From assembly GCA_050012775.1 (NCBI GenBank), contig JBEKGN010000019.1:1-64000 (forward strand): 64,000 nt of DNA, in the 5' to 3' direction. The first letter of the stretch is position 1; every line of letters starts with the position of its first letter. The position numbers were made by a program, and so were the translations under genes. This document shows positions 17,334 to 25,634 of this stretch, one piece after another. The notes under the pieces are model-generated. The model was given only the letters and a program-made list of their open reading frames with translations. It ran no database searches and had not been told where the DNA came from. This DNA comes from Roseiarcus sp050012775. GTDB taxonomy: Bacteria; Pseudomonadota; Alphaproteobacteria; Rhizobiales; Beijerinckiaceae.

Positions 17334-17648
17334 CAACGTTTCCTCTTGCCGTCGGGCTCGTTGGCCCAATATCCGCGATTCCGCGGTTAACTTGTCGCGC
17401 AGCTTCCGCGATCAGCCGCCGGTCCCGACGCCAAAACGCGGCTGGCCTCCGCCCTTCAGCACACGCCACAATCGATTAGGTTGGACCGCGACAGCGCTAA
17501 CTTCAATCGCCCACTTGCCCCCGCCACGAAACACGAGTAGAAAAATCCAGTAACCTTGTCAATCTGATTCTCATTGGCCGTCGGGTTTTAGTTGAGATAT
17601 CGCAGCATTTTCAACGAAGATGCGGACAAACACGAGACGATTCCTCTA
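17334..17648. promoter_or_regulatory. Divergent control region between sugar ABC operon and FadR-type regulator
   Basis: This 315-base gap has no gene. GCGACAGCGCTAAC at 17489-17502 resembles the two AGCGCT operators near otnK. On the reverse strand TTGACA (17562-17557) could be the -35 of the transporter promoter, with only a weak -10 about 17 bases on. The AT-richer bases 17535-17600 probably contain the forward promoter of the regulator. Confidence 0.4.
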
Positions 17649-18488
17649 ATGTCCTCAGAAGATGTCAGACAGCTTGGTCGGGCGGGGATCATCTCTGGCG
17701 CCGACGGCGAGAATTGGGGCTCGCTGGCACAGCCTCCGCGCCTGGGGGACCATTTGTCGACCCGGATCGCCGAGCTTATCGGCCGCGGGGAGTTCGACAA
17801 TGCCGGAAGACTGCCGTCGGAAATTGCTCTCGCGAATCGATTTGGCGTCTCGCGCCCGGTGGTGCGAGAGGCGCTTTCGCACCTCCGATCAATGGGCTTC
17901 ATCGTGTCCCGCAAGGGTTCGGGCAGCTACATCAAGAAGCCGTCGGAGACTTCGCCTCACTTTGTCGGCGCGGTGGGCTTCGGGCCCGTCAACAGCCTCG
18001 CCGAGGTCAGGAAGTGCTATGAGTTCCGGATCGGGCTCGAAGGAGAGGCGGCTTATTTCGCCGCCCAGAATCGCACGCCGGAAATGCTTGCCGCGATGCG
18101 CGAAGCGCTGGAGCGGATGGAAGCGGCGGCGTCGAGCGGAATGCTCGGCATGAGCGCCGATCTTGAATTTCATATCGCCGTCGCCCGAGCCTCCGGCAAT
18201 GAGTTCTTCGAAGCCGTGATGCAATCGATGCGCATGCCGATCGAGTTCGCGATCAATCTCGCGCGCAGCCTGACGCTTACACGGCCTCTCGAACATTTGA
18301 GCGCGGTGCAGACCGAACATGTCGTGATGTTCGAGGCCATCGAAGCGCGGGATAAAGAGGCCGCGCGGCTCGCCATGCGCACGCATATCGAAAACGCGTG
18401 CTTGCGCGTCTTCGAAGGGCCCGGCGGCGGCGCATCGCGAACGGGGGAGCTCAAGAGCACGACAAAATCTGAGGACGTTTCGCGATGA
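17649..18488 (+). CDS. GntR-family regulator, FadR subfamily
   Basis: This 279-residue regulator has an N-terminal winged helix (GRLPSEIALANRFGVSRPVVREALSHLRSMGF split across about residues 55-90) and an all-helical FCD effector domain (EVRKCYEFRIGLEGEAA; DLEFHIAVARASGN; THIENA). FCD domains bind organic or sugar acids, usually with a metal held by Asp and His; the FHIAVA and THIE segments supply candidates. I choose the ATG at 17649; an upstream TTG at 17592 is possible. It overlaps the TPP enzyme gene by four bases (ATGA) and so probably controls the forward run of catabolic genes, the divergent transporter, or both. Confidence 0.87.
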   Translation: MSSEDVRQLGRAGIISGADGENWGSLAQPPRLGDHLSTRIAELIGRGEFDNAGRLPSEIALANRFGVSRPVVREALSHLRSMGFIVSRKGSGSYIKKPSETSPHFVGAVGFGPVNSLAEVRKCYEFRIGLEGEAAYFAAQNRTPEMLAAMREALERMEAAASSGMLGMSADLEFHIAVARASGNEFFEAVMQSMRMPIEFAINLARSLTLTRPLEHLSAVQTEHVVMFEAIEARDKEAARLAMRTHIENACLRVFEGPGGGASRTGELKSTTKSEDVSR

Positions 18489-20155
18489 CCGTCTCGGCGC
18501 AGCCGCGAACGGGCGGGCGGATTCTTGCCGATGCGCTGGCGCGCAACGGAGTCGAACGCGCGTTCTGCGTTCCCGGCGAATCCTATCTCGCTCTCCTCGA
18601 CGCGCTCTATCAGTCGCCGGTTGCGGTCAATGTGTTTCGTCAGGAGGGCGGGGCGGCCATGGCGGCCGAAGCCTGGGGCAAGCTCACGGGCCGGCCCGGA
18701 ATCGTGATGGCGACGCGGGGGCCCGGCGGCACGAACGCCTCCGCCGGACTCCACGTCGGACGCCAAGATTCCACGCCCATGATCCTGCTGCTGGGACAGG
18801 TCGCGCGCCGCATGCGGGGTCGCGAGGCCTTCCAGGAAATCGACGCCAAGAACTTCTTTGGCGAGGTCGCCAAATGGGTTGAAGAGATCGACAGCCCTCA
18901 GCGCATTCCTGAGATTGTCTCGCGTGCGTTCCATCAGGCGACGTCGGGCAGGCCAGGCCCCGTCGTGCTCTCGTTGCCGGAAGACGTGTTGCGCGAAACC
19001 GCCGTCGTCGCCGACGCCGAACCTTGGGCGCCGGTCGAGGCGTCTCCAGATCGAAGGCTAATGGCGACGCTGCGGGACCTTCTCGCCGCCGCGAAGCGAC
19101 CGTTCGTCATATTGGGCGGATCGCGATGGAGCGAGGACGCGGTGGCGGGCGTTCGGCGTTTCGCCGAGCGCTTCGACCTGCCGGTCGGCTGCTCGTTGCG
19201 GCGACAGATGCTGTTCGACCACGATCATCCGAACTACGCCGGAGACGTCGGCATCGGCGTCAATCCCGCGCTTGCGCAACGCATCAGGCAGGCTGACGTC
19301 CTGCTTCTCATCGGCGGGCGCATGGGCGAGGCGCCGTCTTCGGGCTATACGCTGATCGAAAGTCCCGAGCCGCTGCAAAAGCTGATCCATGTCCACTCTG
19401 GCGCCGAGGAATTAGGGCGTGTTTATCGGCCGACGCTCGCAATCAACGCGAGCCCAACCCTGTTCGTCGCCGCGCTCGATGACCTCGCGCCGCCAGATAG
19501 GTTGGAATGGTCGGCGGAAACACGCGCGGCGAACGCAGCCTTTCGCGCGTGGTCGACCCCAACGGCGAATGTCGGACCTGTTCAACTTGGCGAGGTGGTG
19601 ACGTGGCTCCGCGGCCGCTTGCCTAACGACGCGATCGTCGCCAATGGCGCTGGAAACTATTCGGGCTGGGTGCATCGCTTCTTCCGATTTCGCGGCTTTG
19701 GGACGCAGCTTGCGCCGACGTCCGGCACCATGGGCTATGGTCTTCCCGCCGCGATCGCCGCCAAGCTCAAGTTTCCGGAACGCGTCGTCGTCGCTTTCGC
19801 TGGAGATGGCTGCTTTCAGTTGACGAGCCAGGAATTCGCCACCGCCGTGCAATACCACGCAGCGGTAATCGTCGTCGTCGTCAACAATGGCGTGCACGGA
19901 ACAATTCGCATGCATCAGGAACGCGACTATCCCGGTCGAATTATCGCGACCGATCTCGTGAACCCGGATTTCGCCGCGCTTGCGCGCGCCTACGGCGGTC
20001 ATGGGGAGACTGTGGCGTCGACCGAGGAATTCGCGCCGGCCTTCGAACGCGCCGTCGCTTCACACAAGCCGGCAATTATCGAAGTGAAATTCGATAGCGA
20101 GGCTATTTCGACGTCGACGACGCTTTCCGCGATCCGGGGCAAGGGGAAGCGGTAA
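18485..20155 (+). CDS. Thiamine diphosphate-dependent enzyme, acetolactate synthase-like
   Basis: This 556-residue three-domain TPP enzyme carries the catalytic glutamate in FRQEGGAAMAAEAWG (near residue 54). A central Rossmann-like domain follows. The TPP/Mg2+ motif runs from GDGCFQLTSQEF (near residue 441) to VVNNGVHG. Residues and length fit the acetolactate synthase/glyoxylate carboligase/benzoylformate decarboxylase superfamily. No small regulatory subunit gene is nearby, so it is more likely a catabolic carboligase or decarboxylase than IlvB. It begins inside the end of the GntR gene, so the two are coupled. The substrate is not determinable here. Confidence 0.83.
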   Translation: MTVSAQPRTGGRILADALARNGVERAFCVPGESYLALLDALYQSPVAVNVFRQEGGAAMAAEAWGKLTGRPGIVMATRGPGGTNASAGLHVGRQDSTPMILLLGQVARRMRGREAFQEIDAKNFFGEVAKWVEEIDSPQRIPEIVSRAFHQATSGRPGPVVLSLPEDVLRETAVVADAEPWAPVEASPDRRLMATLRDLLAAAKRPFVILGGSRWSEDAVAGVRRFAERFDLPVGCSLRRQMLFDHDHPNYAGDVGIGVNPALAQRIRQADVLLLIGGRMGEAPSSGYTLIESPEPLQKLIHVHSGAEELGRVYRPTLAINASPTLFVAALDDLAPPDRLEWSAETRAANAAFRAWSTPTANVGPVQLGEVVTWLRGRLPNDAIVANGAGNYSGWVHRFFRFRGFGTQLAPTSGTMGYGLPAAIAAKLKFPERVVVAFAGDGCFQLTSQEFATAVQYHAAVIVVVVNNGVHGTIRMHQERDYPGRIIATDLVNPDFAALARAYGGHGETVASTEEFAPAFERAVASHKPAIIEVKFDSEAISTSTTLSAIRGKGKR

Positions 20156-20171
20156 ACGCGGCCGCGCGCCG

Positions 20172-20540
20172 CTATTTGAGGGTGATGTGGCGGAACAGCA
20201 TCTCTGGATCAATTTCATGAACTTCTACGGACAAAGCGATCGGCGTGGACGGCGGCAACGCGGAGATGGCGTTTTTGGCGGCTTTCAGCAGACTTTCGCC
20301 CAGAGACTTTCGGTTCTCGATCGAGCGACCGGCGCGAAGGCGAGCGGTAATGTGCAAAAAGACGTTCTCGGGGGCGCCGTCGGCGATGAGATAGATGTCT
20401 CGCGGCAGCGCGCGCGAGCGCACCGACGCCGGCTCGAACAATCCAGATTCGACGGCGGCCCCGTGCAGCGCGCCCATCAATCCCCTCACCTCCACTTGAG
20501 GCGCAAGATTGCTCGAATATTCGACCAGGATATGCGGCAT
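20172..20540 (-). CDS. 5-carboxymethyl-2-hydroxymuconate isomerase-like protein
   Basis: This 122-residue tautomerase-superfamily protein begins MPHILVEYSSN, exposing Pro-2 as the expected catalytic base after Met removal. Length, the central ENVFLHITARLRAGR segment and the ending VHEIDPEMLFRHITLK match CHMI (HpaF/HpcD), which isomerises a ring-cleavage product of homoprotocatechuate. None of the other homoprotocatechuate genes is in the window, so its real role may be keto-enol tautomerisation of a sugar-acid intermediate. It is the only reverse-strand gene in this stretch and is convergent with the TPP enzyme gene. Confidence 0.82.
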   Translation of the reverse strand: MPHILVEYSSNLAPQVEVRGLMGALHGAAVESGLFEPASVRSRALPRDIYLIADGAPENVFLHITARLRAGRSIENRKSLGESLLKAAKNAISALPPSTPIALSVEVHEIDPEMLFRHITLK

Positions 20541-20638
20541 GTTTTCGCTCCCTCGCGATTAAGGACTAACACGCCGCGCAGGGATCGGCGAACCCGTTTT
20601 CGGCGATGCGGAAGCCCTCCCTCAGGGCTTCGTTCTCG

Positions 20639-21625
20639 ATGAGTCAGCCCCGCGTTTTCATTCCCGATCCCATCCACGCCGACGGCTTGGCGCGACTGCG
20701 CGAACGCTTTGTCGTCGACGCGCCCGAGACGGCGCCGGACGCCGCGGGGAGACGCGCGGCGTTCTCGCAAGCCGACGCCGTCATCGTCAGGAACTTGGCG
20801 ATCGATGCGAGGCTGATGGATTCCTGTCCGCGGTTGAAAGTCATTTCGAAGCACGGCGCGGGGGTCGACAATATCGACATCGCGGCGGCCACCGAGCGCG
20901 GCATCGTGGTGGCGAACGTGCCCGGCGGCAACGCCAACGCAGTCGCCGAAGGAACTGTCGCGCTGATGCTCGCCGTCCTTCGCCAAGTTCCATATGTCCA
21001 TGGTCTCGTGGTCTCGGGCGAATACGCAGCGCGCTGGCGCTTGCAATTCGGACAATTGTGGGAGCGCACCCTGGGCGTTGTAGGGATCGGCAATGTCGGC
21101 GCGCGGGTGGCGAGAATTTGCGCGGAGGGCTTCAAGATGCGCGTTCTCGCCTACGATCCGTCGCTGTCCGAGTCGGACGTTGAGAAACGAGGCGCGCAGA
21201 AAGTCGCGGATTTGAAATCGCTGCTCGCCGCCGCCGACGTCGTCACCCTGCACCTGCCGATGAGCGAGGGCGCCTTCCATCTCATCGGCGCCGGAGAATT
21301 GAAGGCGATGAAGCCTACGGCGATTCTGGTCAATGCGGCGCGTGGTCCTCTCGTGGATGAGCGCGCTTTGGCGCAAGCTCTGAACGAAGGTCGCATCGGA
21401 GGAGCGGGGCTGGACGTGTTCGAGGTCGAGCCGCCCGCTCCCGACAATCCGATCCTGAGCGCGCGAAATATAGTCTTGTCGCCTCATACGACTGGAAATA
21501 CGATCGAGGCGGCTCGAAACCTCGCGGTCGCGTCCGCCGAAATTGTTCTGAGGGTCATGAACGGGGATCGGCCCGACAGCTTCCTGAATCCGACGGTGTG
21601 GGAGAAGCGAAGATTGTTCGACTGA
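20639..21625 (+). CDS. D-isomer-specific 2-hydroxyacid dehydrogenase (SerA-like)
   Basis: This 328-residue NAD(P)-dependent dehydrogenase has the family order: KVISKHGAGVDNID, the Rossmann motif GVVGIGNVGARVA (near residue 147), the catalytic Arg in LVNAARGPLVDE, the Glu in DVFEVEPP, and the catalytic His in LSPHTTGNT. There is no ACT domain, so it is not full-length SerA and is more probably a glycerate, hydroxypyruvate or tetronate-type dehydrogenase. The start MSQPRVFIP at 20639 is chosen by alignment with the family. It heads the forward group with the lactonase and SDR genes. Confidence 0.86.
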   Translation: MSQPRVFIPDPIHADGLARLRERFVVDAPETAPDAAGRRAAFSQADAVIVRNLAIDARLMDSCPRLKVISKHGAGVDNIDIAAATERGIVVANVPGGNANAVAEGTVALMLAVLRQVPYVHGLVVSGEYAARWRLQFGQLWERTLGVVGIGNVGARVARICAEGFKMRVLAYDPSLSESDVEKRGAQKVADLKSLLAAADVVTLHLPMSEGAFHLIGAGELKAMKPTAILVNAARGPLVDERALAQALNEGRIGGAGLDVFEVEPPAPDNPILSARNIVLSPHTTGNTIEAARNLAVASAEIVLRVMNGDRPDSFLNPTVWEKRRLFD

Positions 21626-21724
21626 ACGCCGACGACCGGCGCCCGATCAAATTGCTCCGCCGACGGGCGTTTGTTTGTCGCGTCGAAAAGAATTGCAATA
21701 GGATATCAAGGGAGGGGACTTCCG

Positions 21725-22657
21725 ATGTGGTATGGTCAAATCGAGGGGACTGACATCCTGGTCCTCGATCCGCGCTTTAAGGCTTGCTTTGCAGGTCACG
21801 TGCGCGTCGAGCGCTTGTGGACAGGGGCGCGTTGGGCGGAGGGTCCGGCATGGTTTGCGGCGGGCCGCTACCTCGTTTGGTCGGACATTCCGAACAATCG
21901 CATGATGCGGTTCGCCGAACCCTCGGGCGAAGTCTCGGTCTTCCGCGAGCGCTCCAACAATTCAAACGGCAACACTGTCGACAATCAAGGTCGGCTGGTC
22001 ACATGCGAGCATCTCACGCGCCGCGTGACTCGCACCGAGATCGATGGCTCGATTTCCGTCATCGCGGAAAAGTGGAACGGCAAGCGCTTCAATTCGCCCA
22101 ATGACGTCGTCGTGAAGTCGGACGATTCCATCTGGTTCACCGACCCTGCCTATGGCATCGACACCGACTATGAAGGGGATCGCGCCGAGCAAGAGATCGA
22201 CGGCTGCTATGTTTATAGGGTCGACGCCAAATCCGGCGCGGTCGCCGCAGTCGTCACCGACATGGTCCGCCCGAACGGCATCGCCTTTTCGCCCGACGAG
22301 AAATACCTCTACGTCGCCGACACGGGCGCGACGCACAAGGAGAACGGTCCGCGCCACATTCGCCGCTTCACGGTCGACGCAGACGGCGCGAAGCTGTCGG
22401 GCGGCGAGATCTTCGCGGAGTCCGCTGCGGGGTTGTTTGACGGCTTTCGCGTCGATCGGAATGGCCGAGTCTGGACGAGCACCGCAGAAGGAGTCCATTG
22501 CTACGACTCCGACGGCGCGCTGATCGGCAAGATCCTCATTCCCGAAATGGTCGCGAACGTGACTTTCGGCGGCGCCAAGCTCAACCGCTTGTTCATTTGC
22601 GGAACGACGTCGCTCTATTCGATCTACGTTACCGCGAACGGGTCCAAGCTCGGTTGA
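21725..22657 (+). CDS. SMP-30/gluconolactonase family protein
   Basis: This 310-residue six-bladed propeller lactonase is predicted to open a sugar lactone to the acid, with a central divalent metal. Metal residues are likely the Glu in WAEGPAWF, the Asn in RFNSPNDVVVK, and the Asp in FDGFRVDRNGR. It also shows NNSNGNTVDNQGRLVTCEHLTRR typical of the family, split here around residue 80. The ATG at 21725 follows AGGGAGGGG. It lies between a hydroxyacid dehydrogenase and an SDR, which is consistent with oxidation of an aldose to a lactone and then to a sugar acid. No signal peptide is visible. Confidence 0.87.
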   Translation: MWYGQIEGTDILVLDPRFKACFAGHVRVERLWTGARWAEGPAWFAAGRYLVWSDIPNNRMMRFAEPSGEVSVFRERSNNSNGNTVDNQGRLVTCEHLTRRVTRTEIDGSISVIAEKWNGKRFNSPNDVVVKSDDSIWFTDPAYGIDTDYEGDRAEQEIDGCYVYRVDAKSGAVAAVVTDMVRPNGIAFSPDEKYLYVADTGATHKENGPRHIRRFTVDADGAKLSGGEIFAESAAGLFDGFRVDRNGRVWTSTAEGVHCYDSDGALIGKILIPEMVANVTFGGAKLNRLFICGTTSLYSIYVTANGSKLG

Positions 22658-22679
22658 CGGACGCTCGGATTCCCTGACC

Positions 22680-23477
22680 ATGCGGATCACAACGCCGATG
22701 TCCGACGTTCCCCTACGGATGCGAATCGATGGCGCTGTCGCGGTCGTGACAGGCGGAGCGCGCGGCATTGGCCGTGCGACCGCTTGGTCGCTTGCCGATG
22801 CGGGCGCGAGGGTCGTCATCGCGGATTTGGACGTCGCCGCATCCGGCGAGGTCGTCGCGGAAGTCGCCGAACGGCGCGGCGAAATTTGGGCGCATCGGGC
22901 CGACATCGCTAGAGAAGACTCCGTAGACGCGCTGTTTGACGAAGTCGTGAGGCGGGAAGGGCGTATCGACGTCTTGGTCAATAACGCGGGCATCGCCATC
23001 CGGCGCCCCGCGGTCGATCTGGCCCTCGCCGATTGGGAAAAGGTCGTCGCGGTGAATATGACCGGCGTATTTCTCTGTGCGCGCGCGGCGGCGCGTCATA
23101 TGATCGCGGGCGGCCGGGGCGGCGCCGTCGTCAACGTCGCTTCCATCATGGGGCTTTCGGGCGGCGGCCTCTATCCCAACATCTCCTACCAGACGAGCAA
23201 GGGGGCGGTGGTGAACATGACGCGCGCCCTGGCGATCGAATGGGCGCCGCATGGGATTCGCGTCAACGCCGTCGCGCCGACCTATGTTCGCACGCAACTC
23301 ACCGCGCCCCTGTTCGAAGACCCGGCGATGGCGGCGCGGATCGAGGCGATGACGCCGCTCAAACGCCTTGCCGAGCCCGCAGACGTGGCGGCCGCGATCT
23401 GCTTTCTCGCCAGTCCCGCCGCCGCGATGATCACTGGCCATGTGCTGCCGATCGACGGCGGATTTCTCGCTCAATAG
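22680..23477 (+). CDS. Short-chain dehydrogenase/reductase, gluconate 5-dehydrogenase-like
   Basis: This 265-residue classical SDR has the cofactor motif VTGGARGIG (near residue 24), the NNAG motif, the catalytic serine in NVASIMG, the YxxxK pair in YQTSKGAVV and a C-terminal MITGHVLPIDGG. An acidic residue after strand 2 (VIADLD) suggests NAD preference. It lies 22 bases after the lactonase gene and probably oxidises a sugar or sugar acid in the same pathway. An ATG 18 bases later is an alternative start. The substrate is unknown. Confidence 0.86.
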   Translation: MRITTPMSDVPLRMRIDGAVAVVTGGARGIGRATAWSLADAGARVVIADLDVAASGEVVAEVAERRGEIWAHRADIAREDSVDALFDEVVRREGRIDVLVNNAGIAIRRPAVDLALADWEKVVAVNMTGVFLCARAAARHMIAGGRGGAVVNVASIMGLSGGGLYPNISYQTSKGAVVNMTRALAIEWAPHGIRVNAVAPTYVRTQLTAPLFEDPAMAARIEAMTPLKRLAEPADVAAAICFLASPAAAMITGHVLPIDGGFLAQ

Positions 23478-23623
23478 GACAACGATTGCGTTCCGGCTTC
23501 GCGCGTTGGCTTGGCTCGCGACCTAGGATTGGCGGACACGATGGACTGGAACCTCGACAAGCGAACTTTCATTGTCATCGCAAGTTCGCGGCGATAGCGT
23601 GAGCCGCGCGCGAAAGGCTCAAA

Positions 23624-24787
23624 ATGCCAAGCTCTCCGAGGCGTTCCGTCCTCCCTCCTGATCCGCCGGCCTACGTCGAACCTGCGAGCGGGCGGCTCTA
23701 TCGCATCGATGAACCGCGCTGGCGCTCCGAGGAGGGTCTGCCTCTGATGATCACGCCGCTCGCTGGCCTAGGTCGCGACGACATCATGCGGGATCGACGC
23801 TCCATTTGGCGCTACGCCGCCGCGCTTCCGATCGACGTCGCCGATCCCGTGACGATGGGCGAAGGCTGCACGCCGCTGGTCGAGCGCCGCTGGAATGGCG
23901 CTCGAGCGCACTTCAAGCTCGAATGGTTTTCGCCGACCGGAAGCTTCAAGGATCGCGGCGCGTCGGTGATGATTTCGGCGCTGCGCCAGCAGGGCGTGAC
24001 GAGAGTGCTCGAGGACAGTTCCGGCAATGGCGGCGCCGCCGTCGCGGCTTACGCGGCCGCGGCCGGCATCCAGGCCAAGATCCTGGTTCCCGCCTATACC
24101 CAGCCCGCCAAGACGGTGCAGATGCGCGCTTACGGCGCCGAGGTCGAACTCGTCTCCGGCTCTCGCCAGGATACTTCCGATGAAGCGATCCGACAGGCGA
24201 GCGCGATCTTCTATGCGAGCCACAATTGGCAGGCGTTTTTTCTGCAAGGCGCGAAGACTCTCGCCTATGAGCTCTGGGAGGATTTGGGTTTCCAGGCGCC
24301 CGACAACGTCCTCATCCCCACGGGAGCGGGCAGCAACATCCTGGGATGCGACATCGGCTTCGGCGAGTTGTTGCGCCGGGGCGAAATCCAACGCCTGCCA
24401 AGGCTCTTCGCGGTGCAACCCGCGAACTGCGCGCCCCTTCACGCCGGCTTTGTTTCGGGCGCGGCGGACTTCATGCCGATCGATCCGAAGCCGACGATCG
24501 CCGAAGGGGCCGCGATCGCGAAGCCTGTGCGGGCTGGTGAAGCGCTCGCGGCGATCCGCCGCTCGGGCGGCGCGGCCCTTGCCGTGTCGGAAGCCGAAAT
24601 TGTCGCCGCGACTTTGCAATTGGCGAGGTCCGGCCTCTACGCGGAACCCACATCCGCGGTCGCCGCCGCCGGCCTATCGGCGCTCGTGCGCGAGGGCGCG
24701 ATCGGCAACGAAGAGACGACTGTCGTCGTGCTGACCGGCAGCGGGTTGAAGGCGACGCAACGGTGGGGTGAGTTGATCGAGGCCTAG
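23624..24787 (+). CDS. PLP-dependent threonine synthase-like enzyme
   Basis: This 387-residue fold-type II PLP enzyme has the cofactor lysine in SPTGSFKDRGA (near residue 111), the SSGNGGAAVAAYAAA loop, the phosphate-binding IPTGAGSNILG and LTGSGLK near the end. The N-terminal region (YRIDEPRW) resembles threonine synthase. It may be a true threonine synthase, a threonine dehydratase-like enzyme or a lyase acting on a hydroxy amino acid. Its position at the end of a sugar-acid gene run suggests catabolism. Its last bases overlap the end of a small reverse-strand frame. Confidence 0.82.
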   Translation: MPSSPRRSVLPPDPPAYVEPASGRLYRIDEPRWRSEEGLPLMITPLAGLGRDDIMRDRRSIWRYAAALPIDVADPVTMGEGCTPLVERRWNGARAHFKLEWFSPTGSFKDRGASVMISALRQQGVTRVLEDSSGNGGAAVAAYAAAAGIQAKILVPAYTQPAKTVQMRAYGAEVELVSGSRQDTSDEAIRQASAIFYASHNWQAFFLQGAKTLAYELWEDLGFQAPDNVLIPTGAGSNILGCDIGFGELLRRGEIQRLPRLFAVQPANCAPLHAGFVSGAADFMPIDPKPTIAEGAAIAKPVRAGEALAAIRRSGGAALAVSEAEIVAATLQLARSGLYAEPTSAVAAAGLSALVREGAIGNEETTVVVLTGSGLKATQRWGELIEA

Positions 24788-24942
24788 CCTTCGCGGGCGC
24801 GCGCTTGTTTCTTCAGCTCCAGAATGGCGGCGGGCTCGGCGACGGCCTGCATGGGATTGCAGCGAATGTCGCCATCGAGCGTCGCGCCGGCCTCCAGGCC
24901 GGCTTCGAACGCTTGTTCGAGGCCGCTGGTCAAACCGCGCAA
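24784..24942 (-). CDS. Possible 52-residue protein after livF
   Basis: A reverse-strand frame opens with TTG at 24942, just after a good AGGAGAGG ribosome site, and overlaps the livF stop by 13 bases. It encodes LRGLTSGLEQAFEAGLEAG, then an acidic-polar tail ending in ELKKQARAREG. Codon use looks coding-like. I recognise no family. It could be a small accessory protein of the operon or the C-terminal leftover of a deleted gene. Support is weak because it is short and starts with TTG. Confidence 0.3.
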   Translation of the reverse strand: MRGLTSGLEQAFEAGLEAGATLDGDIRCNPMQAVAEPAAILELKKQARAREG

Positions 24943-25634
24943 TACCTCTCCTGAATATCGCGATCCGCTGCGAGCGCAGCCGCGTCGCTTTCATAAACGA
25001 CCTCGCCCTGATCAATGATGACCGCGCGATCGGCGAGATTGAGCGCCCATTCGACATTCTGTTCGACAAGCAGCAGGGTGACGCCTTGCTCGCGTAGCGC
25101 GCGGAAGAGCTGGCCCATCTCCTCGACCAGAATTGGCATGATTCCCTCGGAAGGCTCGTCAAGCAGAAGCATTTTCGGCTTCGCGATCATGGCTCGGGCG
25201 ATCGCAAGCATTTGCTGTTCGCCTCCCGACAGGGTGACCGCATTTTGCCCCAAGCGCTCTTTCAATCTTGGAAAGGTCTCCGCGATCTCGTCGATCGCCC
25301 GATCTTCGCGGATCGCCCTATTGGCCCTGAGAAGACCCAACTGAAGATTCTCGCGCACCGAAAGACCGGGAACGATGCGCCGATCCTCAGGCACGTAGGC
25401 CAATCCGAGATTGAAGCGCGCATGGTCCGGCAGCGGCAAAAGCTCTCGCCCCGCGAATTTTACCGAACCGCTGGTCCTCGCGATCAAACCCATTACGGAT
25501 TTGATCGTCGTTGTCTTGCCCGCGCCGTTTCGCCCGATCAGCGCCAGGATTTCTCCCCGCCCGACCGCAAACGTCAGGCCATGAATCACGTGGCTCGGCC
25601 CATACCAGGCGTTGAGCGAGGATATTTCAAGCAT
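24930..25634 (-). CDS. livF: Branched-chain amino acid-type ABC transporter ATPase LivF
   Basis: This 234-residue ABC ATPase of the LivF class has Walker A GRNGAGKTT (near residue 35), YVPEDRRIVPGLSV, the signature LSGGEQQMLAIAR, Walker B MLLLDEPSEG and the switch histidine-like region LLLVEQNVEW typical of LivF. The start at 25634 overlaps the end of livG by eight bases. Together with LivG it powers the fused permease. Despite the family name, the ligand in this operon is probably the compound oxidised by the molybdenum hydroxylase encoded upstream. Confidence 0.9.
   Translation of the reverse strand: MLEISSLNAWYGPSHVIHGLTFAVGRGEILALIGRNGAGKTTTIKSVMGLIARTSGSVKFAGRELLPLPDHARFNLGLAYVPEDRRIVPGLSVRENLQLGLLRANRAIREDRAIDEIAETFPRLKERLGQNAVTLSGGEQQMLAIARAMIAKPKMLLLDEPSEGIMPILVEEMGQLFRALREQGVTLLLVEQNVEWALNLADRAVIIDQGEVVYESDAAALAADRDIQERYCAV

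Noticed and set aside
18485..20155. Biosynthetic acetolactate synthase ilvB
   Set aside because: No ilvH-type small subunit follows and the gene is coupled to a FadR-type regulator, which favours a catabolic TPP enzyme.
23541..23597. An 18-residue frame MDWNLDKRTFIVIASS resembling an SDR start
   Set aside because: It stops after 18 codons without the glycine motif. It may be a remnant of a second SDR gene, but it is too short to support.
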